In this document: positions 8,182 to 17,381 of the stretch, in pieces
Position numbering within the stretch: the first letter of the stretch is position 1
Layout: every line of letters starts with the position of its first letter
DNA from: Solibacillus silvestris_B
GTDB lineage: Bacteria; Bacillota; Bacilli; Bacillales_A; Planococcaceae
Direction of reading: 5' to 3'
Length of the DNA: 64,000 nucleotides
NCBI RefSeq assembly: GCF_051967575.1
Contig: NZ_JBQCJW010000013.1
Coordinates: 1 to 64,000 of the forward strand
The notes under the pieces: model-generated
What the model was told of the DNA's origin: nothing
The model's input: the letters and a program-made list of their open reading frames with translations, nothing else
Databases searched by the model: none
Made by a program: the position numbers and the translations under genes

Positions 8182-9795
8182 ATGACAAATACGAAATCTT
8201 CACAAATGTGGGCGATTACGTTATTTGCTCTCGGCGTTTTTATGGCTGCTCTGGATAATGGTATTATTAGCGCGGCATTAACAACGATTAATAGCTCGTT
8301 TGGTGTAGAAGCGAACTGGGGAGCATGGGGCGTTACATTATACACGCTTGGTTTAGCCATTAGTGTACCGATTGTCGGCAAGCTTTCGGATCGTTACGGC
8401 CGAAAAAAGCTGTTTATTGTAGAGATTGCGTTATTCGGTATCGGATCTTTGCTCGTTGCACTAAGTCCAAACTTTGCATTCTATTTAATATCACGCTTCA
8501 TCCAAGCGATGGGCGGCGGCGGTATTTTCATTATTGGCACTTCTTATGTTGTGAGTACGCTGCCGCCGGAAAAGCAGGGGAAAGCGCTTGGAATGCTCGG
8601 GGGGATGAACGGCATTGCCGCTGTATTAGGGCCAAATATCGGAAGTGTAATTTTGGATTTGACAGGCAGCTGGCACTGGCTGTTTTTAATCAATGTCCCA
8701 ATTGCCATTTTCCTCGTCATAATGGGGTTTGCAAAACTGGAGGAAACGAAAGATCCTGCATCCGGAAAGCTTGATATGACGGGAACTGTGCTGCTTTCGC
8801 TTGCCATTCTGGGCATTATGTACGGTTTGACAAATATCGAAGGCGTTAACTTTTTCCATTCAATATTAGAAACGGATGTATATCCATATTTATTGGCAGG
8901 CATTGCTCTGCTGGCCATACTTTATTTCTATGAAACACGTTTGGAGCACCACGGCGGAGATCCAATTTTACCGGTGGCATTAATGCGGCAACCAACGTAT
9001 TTATTAACATTGCTGCTCGGCTTATTCTCGGGAGCGATGCTAGCTGCAATGATTTTCATTCCAGCTTTTTCGGAACAGGTATTAGGCATCGAATCCGAAC
9101 ATGCGGGCTATTGGATGACGCCGCTTGCTTTAGCGGCAGGCATCGGGGCGGCAGTTGGCGGAGCGCTTGTAGATAAGCGCGGACCTATTTTGGCGATTAT
9201 ATTCTCGGGTGTTGTAGCGGCAATTGGCTTTATGTTATTTCCGGGCTGGATTGAAGCAAAATGGCAATTTGTCATTGCATCGGTTATCGCCGGTGTCGGT
9301 ATGGGCGTGCTTTTGGGAGCGCCGTTAAACATATTGGCGACAGAGAAATTGCTGGAAAACAAAGGAACGGCATTAGCTTCACTATCGTTGGTCCGTACAA
9401 TTGGAATGACGATTGCGCCTACGATTTATGCAGGGTTTATCGCCCGCGGATTCAGTGAAATCCCGTCTTTATTTAAAACGGATTTCCAATCGGTTTTGCA
9501 AAATAATGTACAGGACGCCGATTTATCCGGCGATGCGATTGCCGAACTTGCCCAGATCGGCGGTCAATTTGCCAGTGGCTCCGAATTTTCGCAGCAGCAA
9601 ATGATCGATGCTGTACAAAATATTCAAGATCCGACATTAAAAGAAGTCATAATGAAATCAGTCAATGAAGTAACGTCAATCGCCGCACAAAATGGCTATG
9701 GCGGATTATTTTATTCGGCAGTTGTCATTGCGATTTGCATTTTTATAGTCGGCATCATTTTAAAACCGGTCCGAAAAAAATCACTGCAATCATAA
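8182..9795 (+). CDS. MFS drug/proton antiporter, DHA2 family
   Basis: A 537-residue polytopic membrane protein, the right length for 14-TM DHA2 pumps of the EmrB/QacA type. Family motifs are visible: FMAALDNGIISAAL in TM1 (motif D1), GKLSDRYGRKK in the first cytoplasmic loop (motif A) and GMNGIAAVLGPNIGSVI in TM5 (antiporter motif C). A hydrophilic segment at about 430-490 precedes the last TM. It is therefore a likely proton-driven exporter of hydrophobic compounds; the substrate is not readable. It is a single-gene unit with its own promoter and downstream terminator, and there is no regulator beside it. Confidence 0.88.
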   Translation: MTNTKSSQMWAITLFALGVFMAALDNGIISAALTTINSSFGVEANWGAWGVTLYTLGLAISVPIVGKLSDRYGRKKLFIVEIALFGIGSLLVALSPNFAFYLISRFIQAMGGGGIFIIGTSYVVSTLPPEKQGKALGMLGGMNGIAAVLGPNIGSVILDLTGSWHWLFLINVPIAIFLVIMGFAKLEETKDPASGKLDMTGTVLLSLAILGIMYGLTNIEGVNFFHSILETDVYPYLLAGIALLAILYFYETRLEHHGGDPILPVALMRQPTYLLTLLLGLFSGAMLAAMIFIPAFSEQVLGIESEHAGYWMTPLALAAGIGAAVGGALVDKRGPILAIIFSGVVAAIGFMLFPGWIEAKWQFVIASVIAGVGMGVLLGAPLNILATEKLLENKGTALASLSLVRTIGMTIAPTIYAGFIARGFSEIPSLFKTDFQSVLQNNVQDADLSGDAIAELAQIGGQFASGSEFSQQQMIDAVQNIQDPTLKEVIMKSVNEVTSIAAQNGYGGLFYSAVVIAICIFIVGIILKPVRKKSLQS

Positions 9796-9890
9796 AAAAT
9801 TGGTTTAGTTCGGGCTGTTTAGGGTAATTTAGTTGTAGACTCACGCAAAGCTTGTGTGGGTGTGAAGTCTCTCCCCCAATAGTAGACTTG

Positions 9891-9926
9891 AAAAATGTCC
9901 TTTTGCGCATAAAAGGGCATTTTTTT
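9891..9926 (+). terminator. Terminator after MFS gene
   Basis: AATGTCCTTTT and AAAAGGGCATT pair around GCGCAT, followed by seven Ts. It lies about 100 bases past the MFS stop; the bases between hold no gene. Confidence 0.7.
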
Positions 9927-10061
9927 AATCGGAAAAGCTTGTTCCGTTTTGCTGCTATGGAAAATGCACATTGTTTTACGTTATAATTTGCATTAAGACG
10001 ATGAAACTTTTTACTGTTTTTTACGTAAATATTAATAATACATAGAACGGGGGAATTATAA

Positions 10062-11213
10062 ATGACTGAAAATCCATTGTTTGAAGATTTAAATAAGCGA
10101 ACTGAACAACAAACAGCCCAAACGACGGAAATTATGGAGCAGCCGCCGAAGCAGCTTGTTTCGGAGCAGGAGCTTTCTCAAATTCGCCAGCGACAAGAGC
10201 AGCTAAAACAGCAGCCGGCAGTCCAGCAATTAGCTCAGAAAATCGATGTGAAAAACCAAATCGGAGTATTGGAATTCGGGAAAGAGACGGCGCAGGGCAT
10301 TTCGACGTTTTCTGATCGTATGCTTGCAACGATCAAGCAAAGCAATTTGGAGAAATCGACGACATTGCTCAATAATCTGAATAAAATTATGGACCGCTTT
10401 GATCCGAAAGATTTTCATGAAGAAGAGAAAAAGGGATTTATTAAGAAGCTGTTTTCTAAAAGCAAAGAGCAGCTGGAACGAATTTTATCGAAATATGACA
10501 CGATGAATAAAGAAGTGGATGTCGTGTATACGGAAATCCAAAAATACGAAGTGGAAATGAAAAAAAATACAGTGCAATTAGAGCAAATGTATGATGAAAA
10601 TTTGAATTATTTCCATTCGCTAAGCGAGCATATCGCGGCAATTGACCTGAAAGTGAATGATTTGCGTCACCAGTTGCCGGCATTGACAACTAAGGCGGAT
10701 GCAGGCGACCATGAGGCGATTATGGAACTTGAAACGATTACGCGGGGCATTGAGCTATTGGAACAGCGTGGCTATGATCTGGAAATGGCACAGCAAGTAT
10801 CCTTCCAATCTGCCCCGCAAATCCGATTAATGCAACAAGGGAACAATCATTTAATAGGAAAAATCAACTCGGCCTTTGTAACGACTATTCCGATTTTTAA
10901 ACAAGGCCTCATCCATGCCGTGACGATGCAGCGTCAAAAGCTCGTTTCCGATTCGATGGCGGAATTAGATCGCCGGACAAATGAAATGCTCGTTCGGAAC
11001 GCGGAAAATGTGCGCCAAAACTCGGTGAATATTGCACGCCAAGCCGGAAGCCCAAGCATTAAAGTCGAAACGATTGAAACGACTTGGCGCACTATTATTG
11101 CCGGAATTGAAGAAACAAAGCAAATTCAGGCAGAAACAGTAAAAAACCGCGAAGAAGGCCGCAAACGTATCGAACAATTGCAGCTGGAATATGAAAAATT
11201 GAAAAGCATGTAA
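10062..11213 (+). CDS. TelA-family toxic anion resistance protein (YaaN-like)
   Basis: A 383-residue, almost wholly alpha-helical, charged soluble protein matching the TelA/KlaA family in length and in segments such as LTTKADAGDHEAIMELETI and the C-terminal NVRQNSVNIARQA region. Bacillus YaaN is of the same size. Family members are linked to tellurite and cell-envelope stress resistance, but the biochemical role is unknown. There is no signal peptide or TM; long coiled-coil stretches occur at about 130-190 and 345-383. In Bacillus yaaN usually follows xpaC, but no xpaC is present here, so the gene stands alone. ATG 10062 has a GGGGGAATTATAA ribosome site. Confidence 0.8.
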   Translation: MTENPLFEDLNKRTEQQTAQTTEIMEQPPKQLVSEQELSQIRQRQEQLKQQPAVQQLAQKIDVKNQIGVLEFGKETAQGISTFSDRMLATIKQSNLEKSTTLLNNLNKIMDRFDPKDFHEEEKKGFIKKLFSKSKEQLERILSKYDTMNKEVDVVYTEIQKYEVEMKKNTVQLEQMYDENLNYFHSLSEHIAAIDLKVNDLRHQLPALTTKADAGDHEAIMELETITRGIELLEQRGYDLEMAQQVSFQSAPQIRLMQQGNNHLIGKINSAFVTTIPIFKQGLIHAVTMQRQKLVSDSMAELDRRTNEMLVRNAENVRQNSVNIARQAGSPSIKVETIETTWRTIIAGIEETKQIQAETVKNREEGRKRIEQLQLEYEKLKSM

Positions 11214-11228
11214 TCAAATATTCCTAAA

Positions 11229-11268
11229 AGTCGGCTATATTGCTTCAACGCATAATAGTCGATTTTTT
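11229..11268 (+). terminator. Terminator after telA-like gene
   Basis: AGTCGGCTAT (11229-11238) pairs with ATAGTCGATT (11254-11263) with two G-U pairs, followed by a T run. Confidence 0.6.
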
Positions 11269-12249
11269 CATACACCAGGAAACTATAAATATTGGCATTA
11301 AGGTTAACTTAAAAAAAAGTGTTGTCCCCGTCCCGGCAAACCGCCCCGACTCTGCATCATGAGGCCTCTCCGTACAAAAGGAGGGCGCTGAAAAACTGCG
11401 GCTATTTAAAATCCCATTTCGTTTTTAATAAAGCCCCCCTCTCATTCACATTCGCTGAGAGAGATTTTGGCTCTCCATTAAGTGATGAGAAAATAAGCGG
11501 AGATTTTCCGCTTATTTGCGCAAGAGGGCTCATTTCTGGGGGAATAAGCGGAAATTTTCCGGTTATCTAAAGAAAAATCTTCCATTTTCTTATTTTTCGA
11601 GTCAATAGGCAGAATTTCTCCGTCTATTTAGGCCGTTTTTGATCGCATTTTTTGAATAAGCGGAATTTTTCCGTCTATCTTATTAAAGAGCCACTTAAAC
11701 TTGCCTCCAACCGTTAATAGCGGTCCTCTCTTCATCCCAGTTGCTGGAATCAGCCTCTCTTCATCCTCTTGCCGCTTCGCTTAAAATACACCTGGATTTC
11801 CCCGGGGTTTTTCAGCTGGCGAATAAAATGAGCAGACATAATCTTGAAGAAACGAGTCCGATTGTTGTGCCAGAAGAAAATCTGTTAATTGAAATGGAAG
11901 TACTTAATAAAGAAGACAAATTTTCAATGCCCTCTGCAAAAGAAAGGTGCTAAAAAAGTGGCGCAACGTCTGCTTTTGCGTACGGTCCCTCAAAACTTGC
12001 GGCTCACGCGATTGGAGTCATTGGGGCATGCCATGCAACGTGGTATTTTACCCACTCGGAGTTGAACGTGCGCTTTAGCGATTTTTTTTCATGGATTGCT
12101 TTATAAACAAATCGTTGCGGGCAGGCTATGATAGAAGATGCAGCTTAATAATTGCTATGTTATATCCATTTGCAAATATTATAAAATTCCTTTATCATTA
12201 TAACATAGTAAACGAATAGGAATTAAATACATTGAAGGTGTGAGCAAAA
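11269..12249. other. Gene-poor stretch, probably decayed DNA
   Basis: Almost 1 kb without a convincing gene. Short open frames (for example 11319-11570 and 11741-11953) have no recognisable domain and use rare codons. A 52-codon open stretch near 11960-12110 (beginning SGATSAFAYGPSKLAAHAIG) looks protein-like but has no start or ribosome site. It follows a TGC TAA break, suggesting a frameshifted remnant of an unidentified gene. The first half contains the palindrome array listed separately. Confidence 0.5.
11491..11679. repeat. Array of four related palindromes
   Basis: Four copies of a palindrome with arms like AATAAGCGG and CCGCTTATT and a constant 7-base AT-rich loop: 11491-11517 (perfect 10-base arms), 11542-11567, 11603-11628 and 11654-11679 (each with a few mismatches). 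Unit starts are 51, 61 and 51 bases apart. No coding frame explains them. Confidence 0.7.
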
Positions 12250-13176
12250 GTGGCTTATTTATTTGAACATACGAAACGATATTTGCAAAATGTCAACAAA
12301 TTGCCATCATTGGCTACGATGACTTATAAGGAAGCAAGGGAGATGCGCGCAAAGCTGCCGAAAAAGGAAGTAAAGCTTGCGGATTTGGCGAAAATAGAAG
12401 ACCGGTTCATTCCAATGCGCGACGGAGGAAAAATAGCTGTACGTGTTTATACGCCGCATGGGGACGGACCGTTTAATATGATGGTATATTACCACGGCGG
12501 CGGATGGGTGCTGAATGATTTGGATACATGTCATGAAAGCTGCTCCTATTTAGCCTTTAAAACTGGCAGAATCATTGTCTCTGTACAATATCGTTTAGCG
12601 CCGGAATACCCGTTTCCTATTCCAGTCCATGATGCATTCGACAGCTATTTATGGACGATTGAATATGCCTCTACTTTAAACGGAAATCCGCATGATATAG
12701 CTGTTGGAGGGGATAGTGCAGGAGGAAACTTGGCAATTGCCGTTTGTCAATTAGCTGCCGAATCGGAAAATGAATTGCCTATTACAGCACAGATATTACT
12801 GTATCCGGTTACTGACTTGAGCTTTAATGCGAACTCCTATACACTATTTGAGAAAGGATTTGGCTTGGATAAAGATGTTATGGAATGGTTTGGCCGCCAT
12901 TATATTTCATCATTGAACGATGCTCAAAATCCGCTTGTTGCACCGCTCCGATCGAAAGATTTTTCGAAATTCCCGCGCACACTTATCATTGCTGCCGAAA
13001 ATGACGTTCTTCGTGATGAAGCGCTCATGTTTGGGGAAAAGTTATCGGAAGCAGGAACTGAGACGAAGACTATTGTCATGGAAGGAATTGTCCATAGCTA
13101 TTTCACGCAAAATCATGTTTTCCATAAGGAAATAGATTGCACAATTCAATATATTGAAGCCTTTATGGATAGTTGA
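12250..13176 (+). CDS. Alpha/beta hydrolase, HSL-type esterase
   Basis: A 308-residue esterase of the hormone-sensitive-lipase group. YYHGGGWVL carries the HGGGW oxyanion motif, GGDSAGGNLA the nucleophile Ser in GDSAG, AENDVLRDE the catalytic Asp and GIVHSYF the catalytic His, all at normal spacing. It probably hydrolyses short-chain acyl esters in the cytoplasm, since no signal peptide is present. The GTG start at 12250 is supported by GAAGGTG about 8 bases upstream. It is followed after 13 bases by a small membrane-protein gene with its own AGGAGG, so the two are probably cotranscribed. Confidence 0.88.
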   Translation: MAYLFEHTKRYLQNVNKLPSLATMTYKEAREMRAKLPKKEVKLADLAKIEDRFIPMRDGGKIAVRVYTPHGDGPFNMMVYYHGGGWVLNDLDTCHESCSYLAFKTGRIIVSVQYRLAPEYPFPIPVHDAFDSYLWTIEYASTLNGNPHDIAVGGDSAGGNLAIAVCQLAAESENELPITAQILLYPVTDLSFNANSYTLFEKGFGLDKDVMEWFGRHYISSLNDAQNPLVAPLRSKDFSKFPRTLIIAAENDVLRDEALMFGEKLSEAGTETKTIVMEGIVHSYFTQNHVFHKEIDCTIQYIEAFMDS

Positions 13177-13189
13177 CAGGAGGAGTTTT

Positions 13190-13579
13190 ATGCAAGTTTT
13201 AAGTCGGAAATTCACGGTTGCCCTTATTGCGACATTTCTATTTAGTTTTATATTAACAATTGCCAGCTATACGCAAGCGACAGAGCAGCATTTGCCCTTC
13301 AGCACATTGCTGTTGACCTTTGTCGTTTTAAGTGCACCGATGTTTTTAATTGTCGGTGTCATTGCATCATTTGTTTTCGAGAAATTCATCCGGTCCCCAA
13401 AAATAAAATGGTTCAGCTACATAGTTGTCGGGGCGGTTTTTATTATCCCTTACGCCATTTATTTTTTCCGAGGAGCAGATTTGCTTCTTTATTCACTTAT
13501 TGGCGCAGCAGGAGCTGTCTTATATTGCGCAGTCCAGGCAATTTTTAATAAATACATTTTCAAGGAAGCTATCATCTGA
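13190..13579 (+). CDS. Small membrane protein of unknown function
   Basis: A 129-residue protein with about four predicted TM segments (roughly 8-28, 38-62, 75-93 and 98-117) and short basic loops. I do not recognise a family. The ATG at 13190 follows AGGAGGAG closely. The upstream in-frame extension to 13154 lies inside the esterase gene and is not needed. Position 13 bases after the esterase stop suggests an operon, but no functional link can be read. Confidence 0.7.
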   Translation: MQVLSRKFTVALIATFLFSFILTIASYTQATEQHLPFSTLLLTFVVLSAPMFLIVGVIASFVFEKFIRSPKIKWFSYIVVGAVFIIPYAIYFFRGADLLLYSLIGAAGAVLYCAVQAIFNKYIFKEAII

Positions 13580-13624
13580 TTTTCTCGATGGATAGGAAAG
13601 TGTAAGTTTTTCAAGGAAATTCAT

Positions 13625-13664
13625 ATAAGAAAAGGCATCATTTTACGCTATATGGCTCAAAATG
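13625..13664. repeat. Dispersed 40-base repeat, copy 1
   Basis: 36 of 40 positions match the segment at 40341-40380, beginning ATAAGAAAAG and ending AAATG. Both copies lie just downstream of a gene, in otherwise empty DNA. The rest of this gap (13580-13908) holds the hairpin at 13679-13710 and nothing else that I can identify. Confidence 0.6.
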
Positions 13665-13678
13665 TGCTTTCCTGGTCC

Positions 13679-13710
13679 AACAGCTTTTTAGCATATGCTA
13701 TGAAGCTGTT
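13679..13710 (+). terminator. Terminator-like hairpin
   Basis: AACAGCTT (13679-13686) and AAGCTGTT (13703-13710) enclose a second small palindrome AGCATATGCT and are followed by TTAAATTTT. It is a likely terminator of the esterase unit, 100 bases past the last stop. Confidence 0.5.
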
Positions 13711-13908
13711 TTAAATTTTCGCTGCATGATTAATAAGAGCTTAAATTGGTGAAATTGGGTAAATAACATAAAAGATTAGCTTCTTTCACTTGATGCACGA
13801 ACAGTATGCATAGGAAGAGAAAGCGTCCGGAACTGACGGTGAATTCGAATGCCGCTTAGCGGGGGCTGATCAATTATGAGTATTGCTCAGATGGAAAGGA
13901 AGACATGT

Positions 13909-14205
13909 ATGGAATTGAACTTAATGAAAATTGACGAGTTTCTGAAAATGCCAAAAAGCGTAATACGAAGAGCGAATGAAAGGGATGTATTAAATATAAA
14001 AAATGAGCTGCTCATTTTACTGAATGAAAGAAAAGAATTGTATGATAAGGACCATATCCGGAAATTAATTAATGAAATCCAATTTTTGAATGTATATGTC
14101 GTGAAGGATGATTATGAAAAGACGGTTTTTTCCTATGAGCCGCCAAAATACTACACACCGCGCGTAACAATTAAGGAAAGCGGCTGGATCGAGTTAATTA
14201 AATAA
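13909..14205 (+). CDS. Hypothetical 98-residue protein
   Basis: A small charged protein, Lys- and Glu-rich, with two probable helices (MKIDEFLKMPKSVIRRANE and NIKNELLILLNERKELYDKD) and a Pro/Tyr-rich C-terminal part (YEPPKYYTPRV). No known domain recognised, and no signal peptide or TM. ATG 13909 is chosen because AAGGAAG lies 6 bases upstream; in-frame ATGs at 13876 and 13894 lack ribosome sites. It stands alone between two unrelated units. Confidence 0.6.
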   Translation: MELNLMKIDEFLKMPKSVIRRANERDVLNIKNELLILLNERKELYDKDHIRKLINEIQFLNVYVVKDDYEKTVFSYEPPKYYTPRVTIKESGWIELIK

Positions 14206-14279
14206 TAAATACTATATTAATGTAACTTTAACCGTGATAGTATTTTATTATGATTAGCTTATAGGAAGAAGGTTGCTTT

Positions 14280-15191
14280 GTGGAACGATTGATAGGCATA
14301 GCTATGATTATTATCGGATCAATATTTTGGGGAGCTACCGGCCCCATGATGGAATGGCTATTGCAAAAAACGACAATAACTGCCGAGTTTATGCTGGCAG
14401 TGCGATTATTCATCGCCGGCATTTTTATATTATCCATCATAGCTATGCAAAAAAAATCGGTTTTTGCTATATGGAAAAATCGGAATTGGTCAACACAACT
14501 TATCATTTTCAGTATTGTTGGAATGGTTGGCTTACAATATACGTTCGTCAAATCCATTGAAGTAAGCAATGCGATCATTGCGACATTGCTGCAGTTTTTA
14601 GCCCCGATATTCATCGTTGTTTATACGTCTTTTTTAGTGAAAGCTTTTCCGCCGCGCAGTCAGATTATCGGAATTGCGGGAACTTTGATCGGGCTGTTTT
14701 TATTGCTTACAAATGGTTCAGTATCGGACCTGCTAGTTAGTACTGAAGCACTTGTTTGGGGACTGTTTTTAGGAGTTACTTATGCATTCTACACATTATA
14801 TCCTGCTAGGCTGATGGCGGAAGTCGGCGTTATTCTCATAATCGGCTGGGGTATGATTGTGAGCGGAAGCATCTTTGCAGTCATAGGGAAGGTATGGGAG
14901 ACCGGGCAATGGGCAGTGCTGGCGAACCCGTTCAATGTTCTGATGATTGTCGGAATAAGTATTTTTGGTTCTATTGCCTATATTTTATTTTTAACAAGTT
15001 TAAAATACATAACCCCAGTAGAAACGAGTATTTTATCGAGTTTTGAGCCATTGACCGCGATGGCCATTTCCGTTATTTGGCTCGGCTCGACATTGTATAA
15101 ATGGCAATATGCCGGCATTGTGTTCATGCTTATATTTGTCGCGTATTTATCGATTGCCGGCAATAAAAAATCAAAATCTACAGATGCCTAA
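14280..15191 (+). CDS. EamA-family (DMT) transporter
   Basis: A 303-residue protein with ten predicted TM helices formed by two EamA repeats. The first begins with FWGATGPMMEWLL and the second around LVWGLFLGVTYAFYTL. The repeat ends TSLKYITPVETSILSSFEPL and SIEVSNAIIATLLQFLAPIF align as the internal duplication expected of the drug/metabolite transporter superfamily. It is probably an exporter or uptake permease for a small metabolite; the substrate is unknown. The GTG start at 14280 has GGAAGAAGG 7 bases upstream. Its stop codon lies within its terminator. Confidence 0.85.
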   Translation: MERLIGIAMIIIGSIFWGATGPMMEWLLQKTTITAEFMLAVRLFIAGIFILSIIAMQKKSVFAIWKNRNWSTQLIIFSIVGMVGLQYTFVKSIEVSNAIIATLLQFLAPIFIVVYTSFLVKAFPPRSQIIGIAGTLIGLFLLLTNGSVSDLLVSTEALVWGLFLGVTYAFYTLYPARLMAEVGVILIIGWGMIVSGSIFAVIGKVWETGQWAVLANPFNVLMIVGISIFGSIAYILFLTSLKYITPVETSILSSFEPLTAMAISVIWLGSTLYKWQYAGIVFMLIFVAYLSIAGNKKSKSTDA

Positions 15192-15215
15192 GTGTAATTC
15201 GCTTAGGCATTTTTT
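15184..15215 (+). terminator. Terminator overlapping the EamA stop codon
   Basis: ATGCCTAAG (15184-15192) and CTTAGGCAT (15202-15210) form a perfect stem followed by six Ts. The stop TAA is in the left arm. Confidence 0.85.
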
Positions 15216-15243
15216 GGGTATAGGAAGGCAAGGAGGCGTTTAT

Positions 15244-16371
15244 ATGGAAGCGATGGACTATTTCACCCTGCATGAACACGATATTAAGGAAGATATAAAG
15301 CGTTTAGTGTTAGCGGATTCCCCATCTCAAAACAAAGAGCTGCTGGATTTATGCAAAGACGTTATCCAATCGATCTTTTTTGAATACTTTCACGTGAAGG
15401 CCACGGAGTATGCAATGGAGCATAACGGCAATCATCTGCGCTTTGAAATGGGTGAAGGAGTCGAGCAAATTTTGATGGTCGGCCATTACGATACTGTTTG
15501 GGACCGCGGAGCATTGCCGTATCGCGAGGACGAGAATAAAATATTCGGACCGGGCATTTTAGATATGAAATCGGGGTTAATCAGTGCCATTTGGTTTTTT
15601 AAATATGTTCAAAGCATGAATCTCCCTTTAAAGCGCCGCGTCGTATTTTTCTTGAATAGTGACGAGGAAATTGGAAGCCCCACATCAAGACCGCTAATTG
15701 AGGAAGAAGCGAAAAAATCGATGGCTGCCTTTATTTTGGAGCCTGCTGTCACAGTTTCGGGAGAATTAAAAATCGCACGCAAAGGGACATCAAGATATTT
15801 ACTTAATATTAAAGGGCTTGCATCACATGCCGGCAATAACCCGCGTGACGGAGTGAGTGCCATTACGGAGGCAGCACGCCAAATTTTGAATATTGATGCA
15901 TTGAATGATTTCGAAAAAGGAACGACTTTAAATGTCGGGATGATGCAGGGCGGCGGGAAATTAAATGTCATTCCGGATGAGGCGCATATTGGTGTGGATG
16001 TGCGCTCGGTCACACAAACGGAGCAAGAGCGCATTGACGATTATTTTGAGCAGCTGGAGCCTGTTGATAAGCGGACAAATATCGATATTGACGGCGGTAT
16101 AAACCGACCCCCGATGGAGCGTGATAAGGAAAGCGAGGAACTGTTTGAAATTGCCCATGAGGAAGCGGAGGATCTTGGATTTGAAGTGGAAGAGGCGGAA
16201 GTCGGCGGTGCGAGCGACGGCAACTTTACGTCACTGCATACACCGACATTGGATGGACTCGGTCTTGTTGGAGATGGGATCCATGCGGAACATGAGCATA
16301 TTATAAAAAATCAGATTGCAGAACGTTTTGCGCTCTTGACAAATACGCTGCTTGAAGTAGTGAATGAATGA
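15244..16371 (+). CDS. M20-family metallopeptidase (carboxypeptidase-like)
   Basis: A 375-residue cytoplasmic zinc peptidase of the M20 family, closest in layout to glutamate carboxypeptidase / PepT-like enzymes. Zinc and catalytic motifs are in order: GHYDTVWD (His, Asp), GPGILDMKSG (bridging Asp), NSDEEIGS (catalytic Glu pair), LEPA (Glu), the dimer-domain His in SHAGNNP, and a final His near HAEHEH. It probably removes a C-terminal or amidated residue from small substrates. The ATG at 15244 has a consensus AAGGAGG 7 bases upstream; the longer frame from 15109 lies in the previous gene. It is followed on the same strand by an acetamidase-family gene and a sirtuin gene. Confidence 0.88.
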   Translation: MEAMDYFTLHEHDIKEDIKRLVLADSPSQNKELLDLCKDVIQSIFFEYFHVKATEYAMEHNGNHLRFEMGEGVEQILMVGHYDTVWDRGALPYREDENKIFGPGILDMKSGLISAIWFFKYVQSMNLPLKRRVVFFLNSDEEIGSPTSRPLIEEEAKKSMAAFILEPAVTVSGELKIARKGTSRYLLNIKGLASHAGNNPRDGVSAITEAARQILNIDALNDFEKGTTLNVGMMQGGGKLNVIPDEAHIGVDVRSVTQTEQERIDDYFEQLEPVDKRTNIDIDGGINRPPMERDKESEELFEIAHEEAEDLGFEVEEAEVGGASDGNFTSLHTPTLDGLGLVGDGIHAEHEHIIKNQIAERFALLTNTLLEVVNE

Positions 16372-16478
16372 TTGGCAATATGTGGTATGAAGTGCACCGA
16401 TTTGATAAGCTAATGTTAAACGCGAAAGTTTGTATCGAATAAGCTTTTGCATTTTGATTTGGGCAAAGGAGGAGTTTC

Positions 16479-17381
16479 ATGCATTATATTCGAAAAGAAC
16501 AGGCAATTTACGCAATGGATAAAAATACCGCGCCTGTTGCAACTGTCAAGAGCGGGGAAGTAGTAACATTTGAAACGTATGACTGTTTTACGAACCAGAT
16601 CCATAGTGAAAAACAGGCTGTCAGCAAGCTTGACTGGAATCAAATCAATCCGGCTACAGGCCCGTTATATGTGAAAGAGGCAAAAGCCGGGGATGTATTG
16701 GAAGTATTAATTGAAAAGATTGAAATTGGCGATACCGTCACATTAATGACAGGACCGGAGCTCGGGGTTTTAGGGGATGATTTAACGGAAATAACGATTA
16801 AACAAGCGAAAATAAAAGATAATAAAATTCAATTTACCGATAATATGGGCATCCCGTTAAACAAAATGATCGGTGTTATCGGTACAGCGCCCGCCGGAGA
16901 AGCGATCAGCTGCGGAATCCCAGATGCACATGGCGGGAATATGGATACGAAGGATATTGCGGAAGGGGCGATGCTTTATTTGCCTGTCAATGTCGATGGT
17001 GCATTATTAGCCATCGGGGATTGTCATGCCGCAATGGGGGACGGGGAAGTTTCGGTATGCGGGGGAGAAGTTCCAGCTGAGGTGACCGTCCGTGTACGCG
17101 TATTAAAAAACTGTCCTATTCCAACCCCGTTTTTAATTCGTGAAGGGAATATATCGACAATTGCTTCAAAACCGACTTTAGATGAAGCGGCGGTAAATGC
17201 GACGAAAAATATGGTTAAAGCGGTATTGGAGTATACTTCATTGAAAATGGACGAAGCAGCTCATTTATTATCTTTGGCAGGAAACTTGAAAATCAGCCAA
17301 ATTGTCGATCCGAATAAAACAGCACGTATGGAATTGCCTTTATGCTATTTATCAACGCTCAATATGGAGAAATGGGTATGA
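16479..17381 (+). CDS. Acetamidase/formamidase family protein
   Basis: A 300-residue protein of the FmdA/AmdA family, zinc-linked amidases that release ammonia from formamide or acetamide. Family segments are visible: SEKQAVSKLDWNQINPATGP, the PDAHGGNMDTKD metal-site region, and LAIGDCHAAMGDGEVSVCG. The ATG at 16479 has AAAGGAGG 6 bases upstream. The gene follows the M20 peptidase by 107 bases with no terminator between. Its stop overlaps the sirtuin start (ATGA at 17378), implying translational coupling. Confidence 0.88.
   Translation: MHYIRKEQAIYAMDKNTAPVATVKSGEVVTFETYDCFTNQIHSEKQAVSKLDWNQINPATGPLYVKEAKAGDVLEVLIEKIEIGDTVTLMTGPELGVLGDDLTEITIKQAKIKDNKIQFTDNMGIPLNKMIGVIGTAPAGEAISCGIPDAHGGNMDTKDIAEGAMLYLPVNVDGALLAIGDCHAAMGDGEVSVCGGEVPAEVTVRVRVLKNCPIPTPFLIREGNISTIASKPTLDEAAVNATKNMVKAVLEYTSLKMDEAAHLLSLAGNLKISQIVDPNKTARMELPLCYLSTLNMEKWV

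Noticed and set aside
9796..9890. Possible structured RNA in the bases after the MFS gene (AGACT and AGTCT flanking GC-rich bases)
   Set aside because: Only short helices form, and they are not clearly nested; not enough to call an RNA beyond the terminator at 9891.
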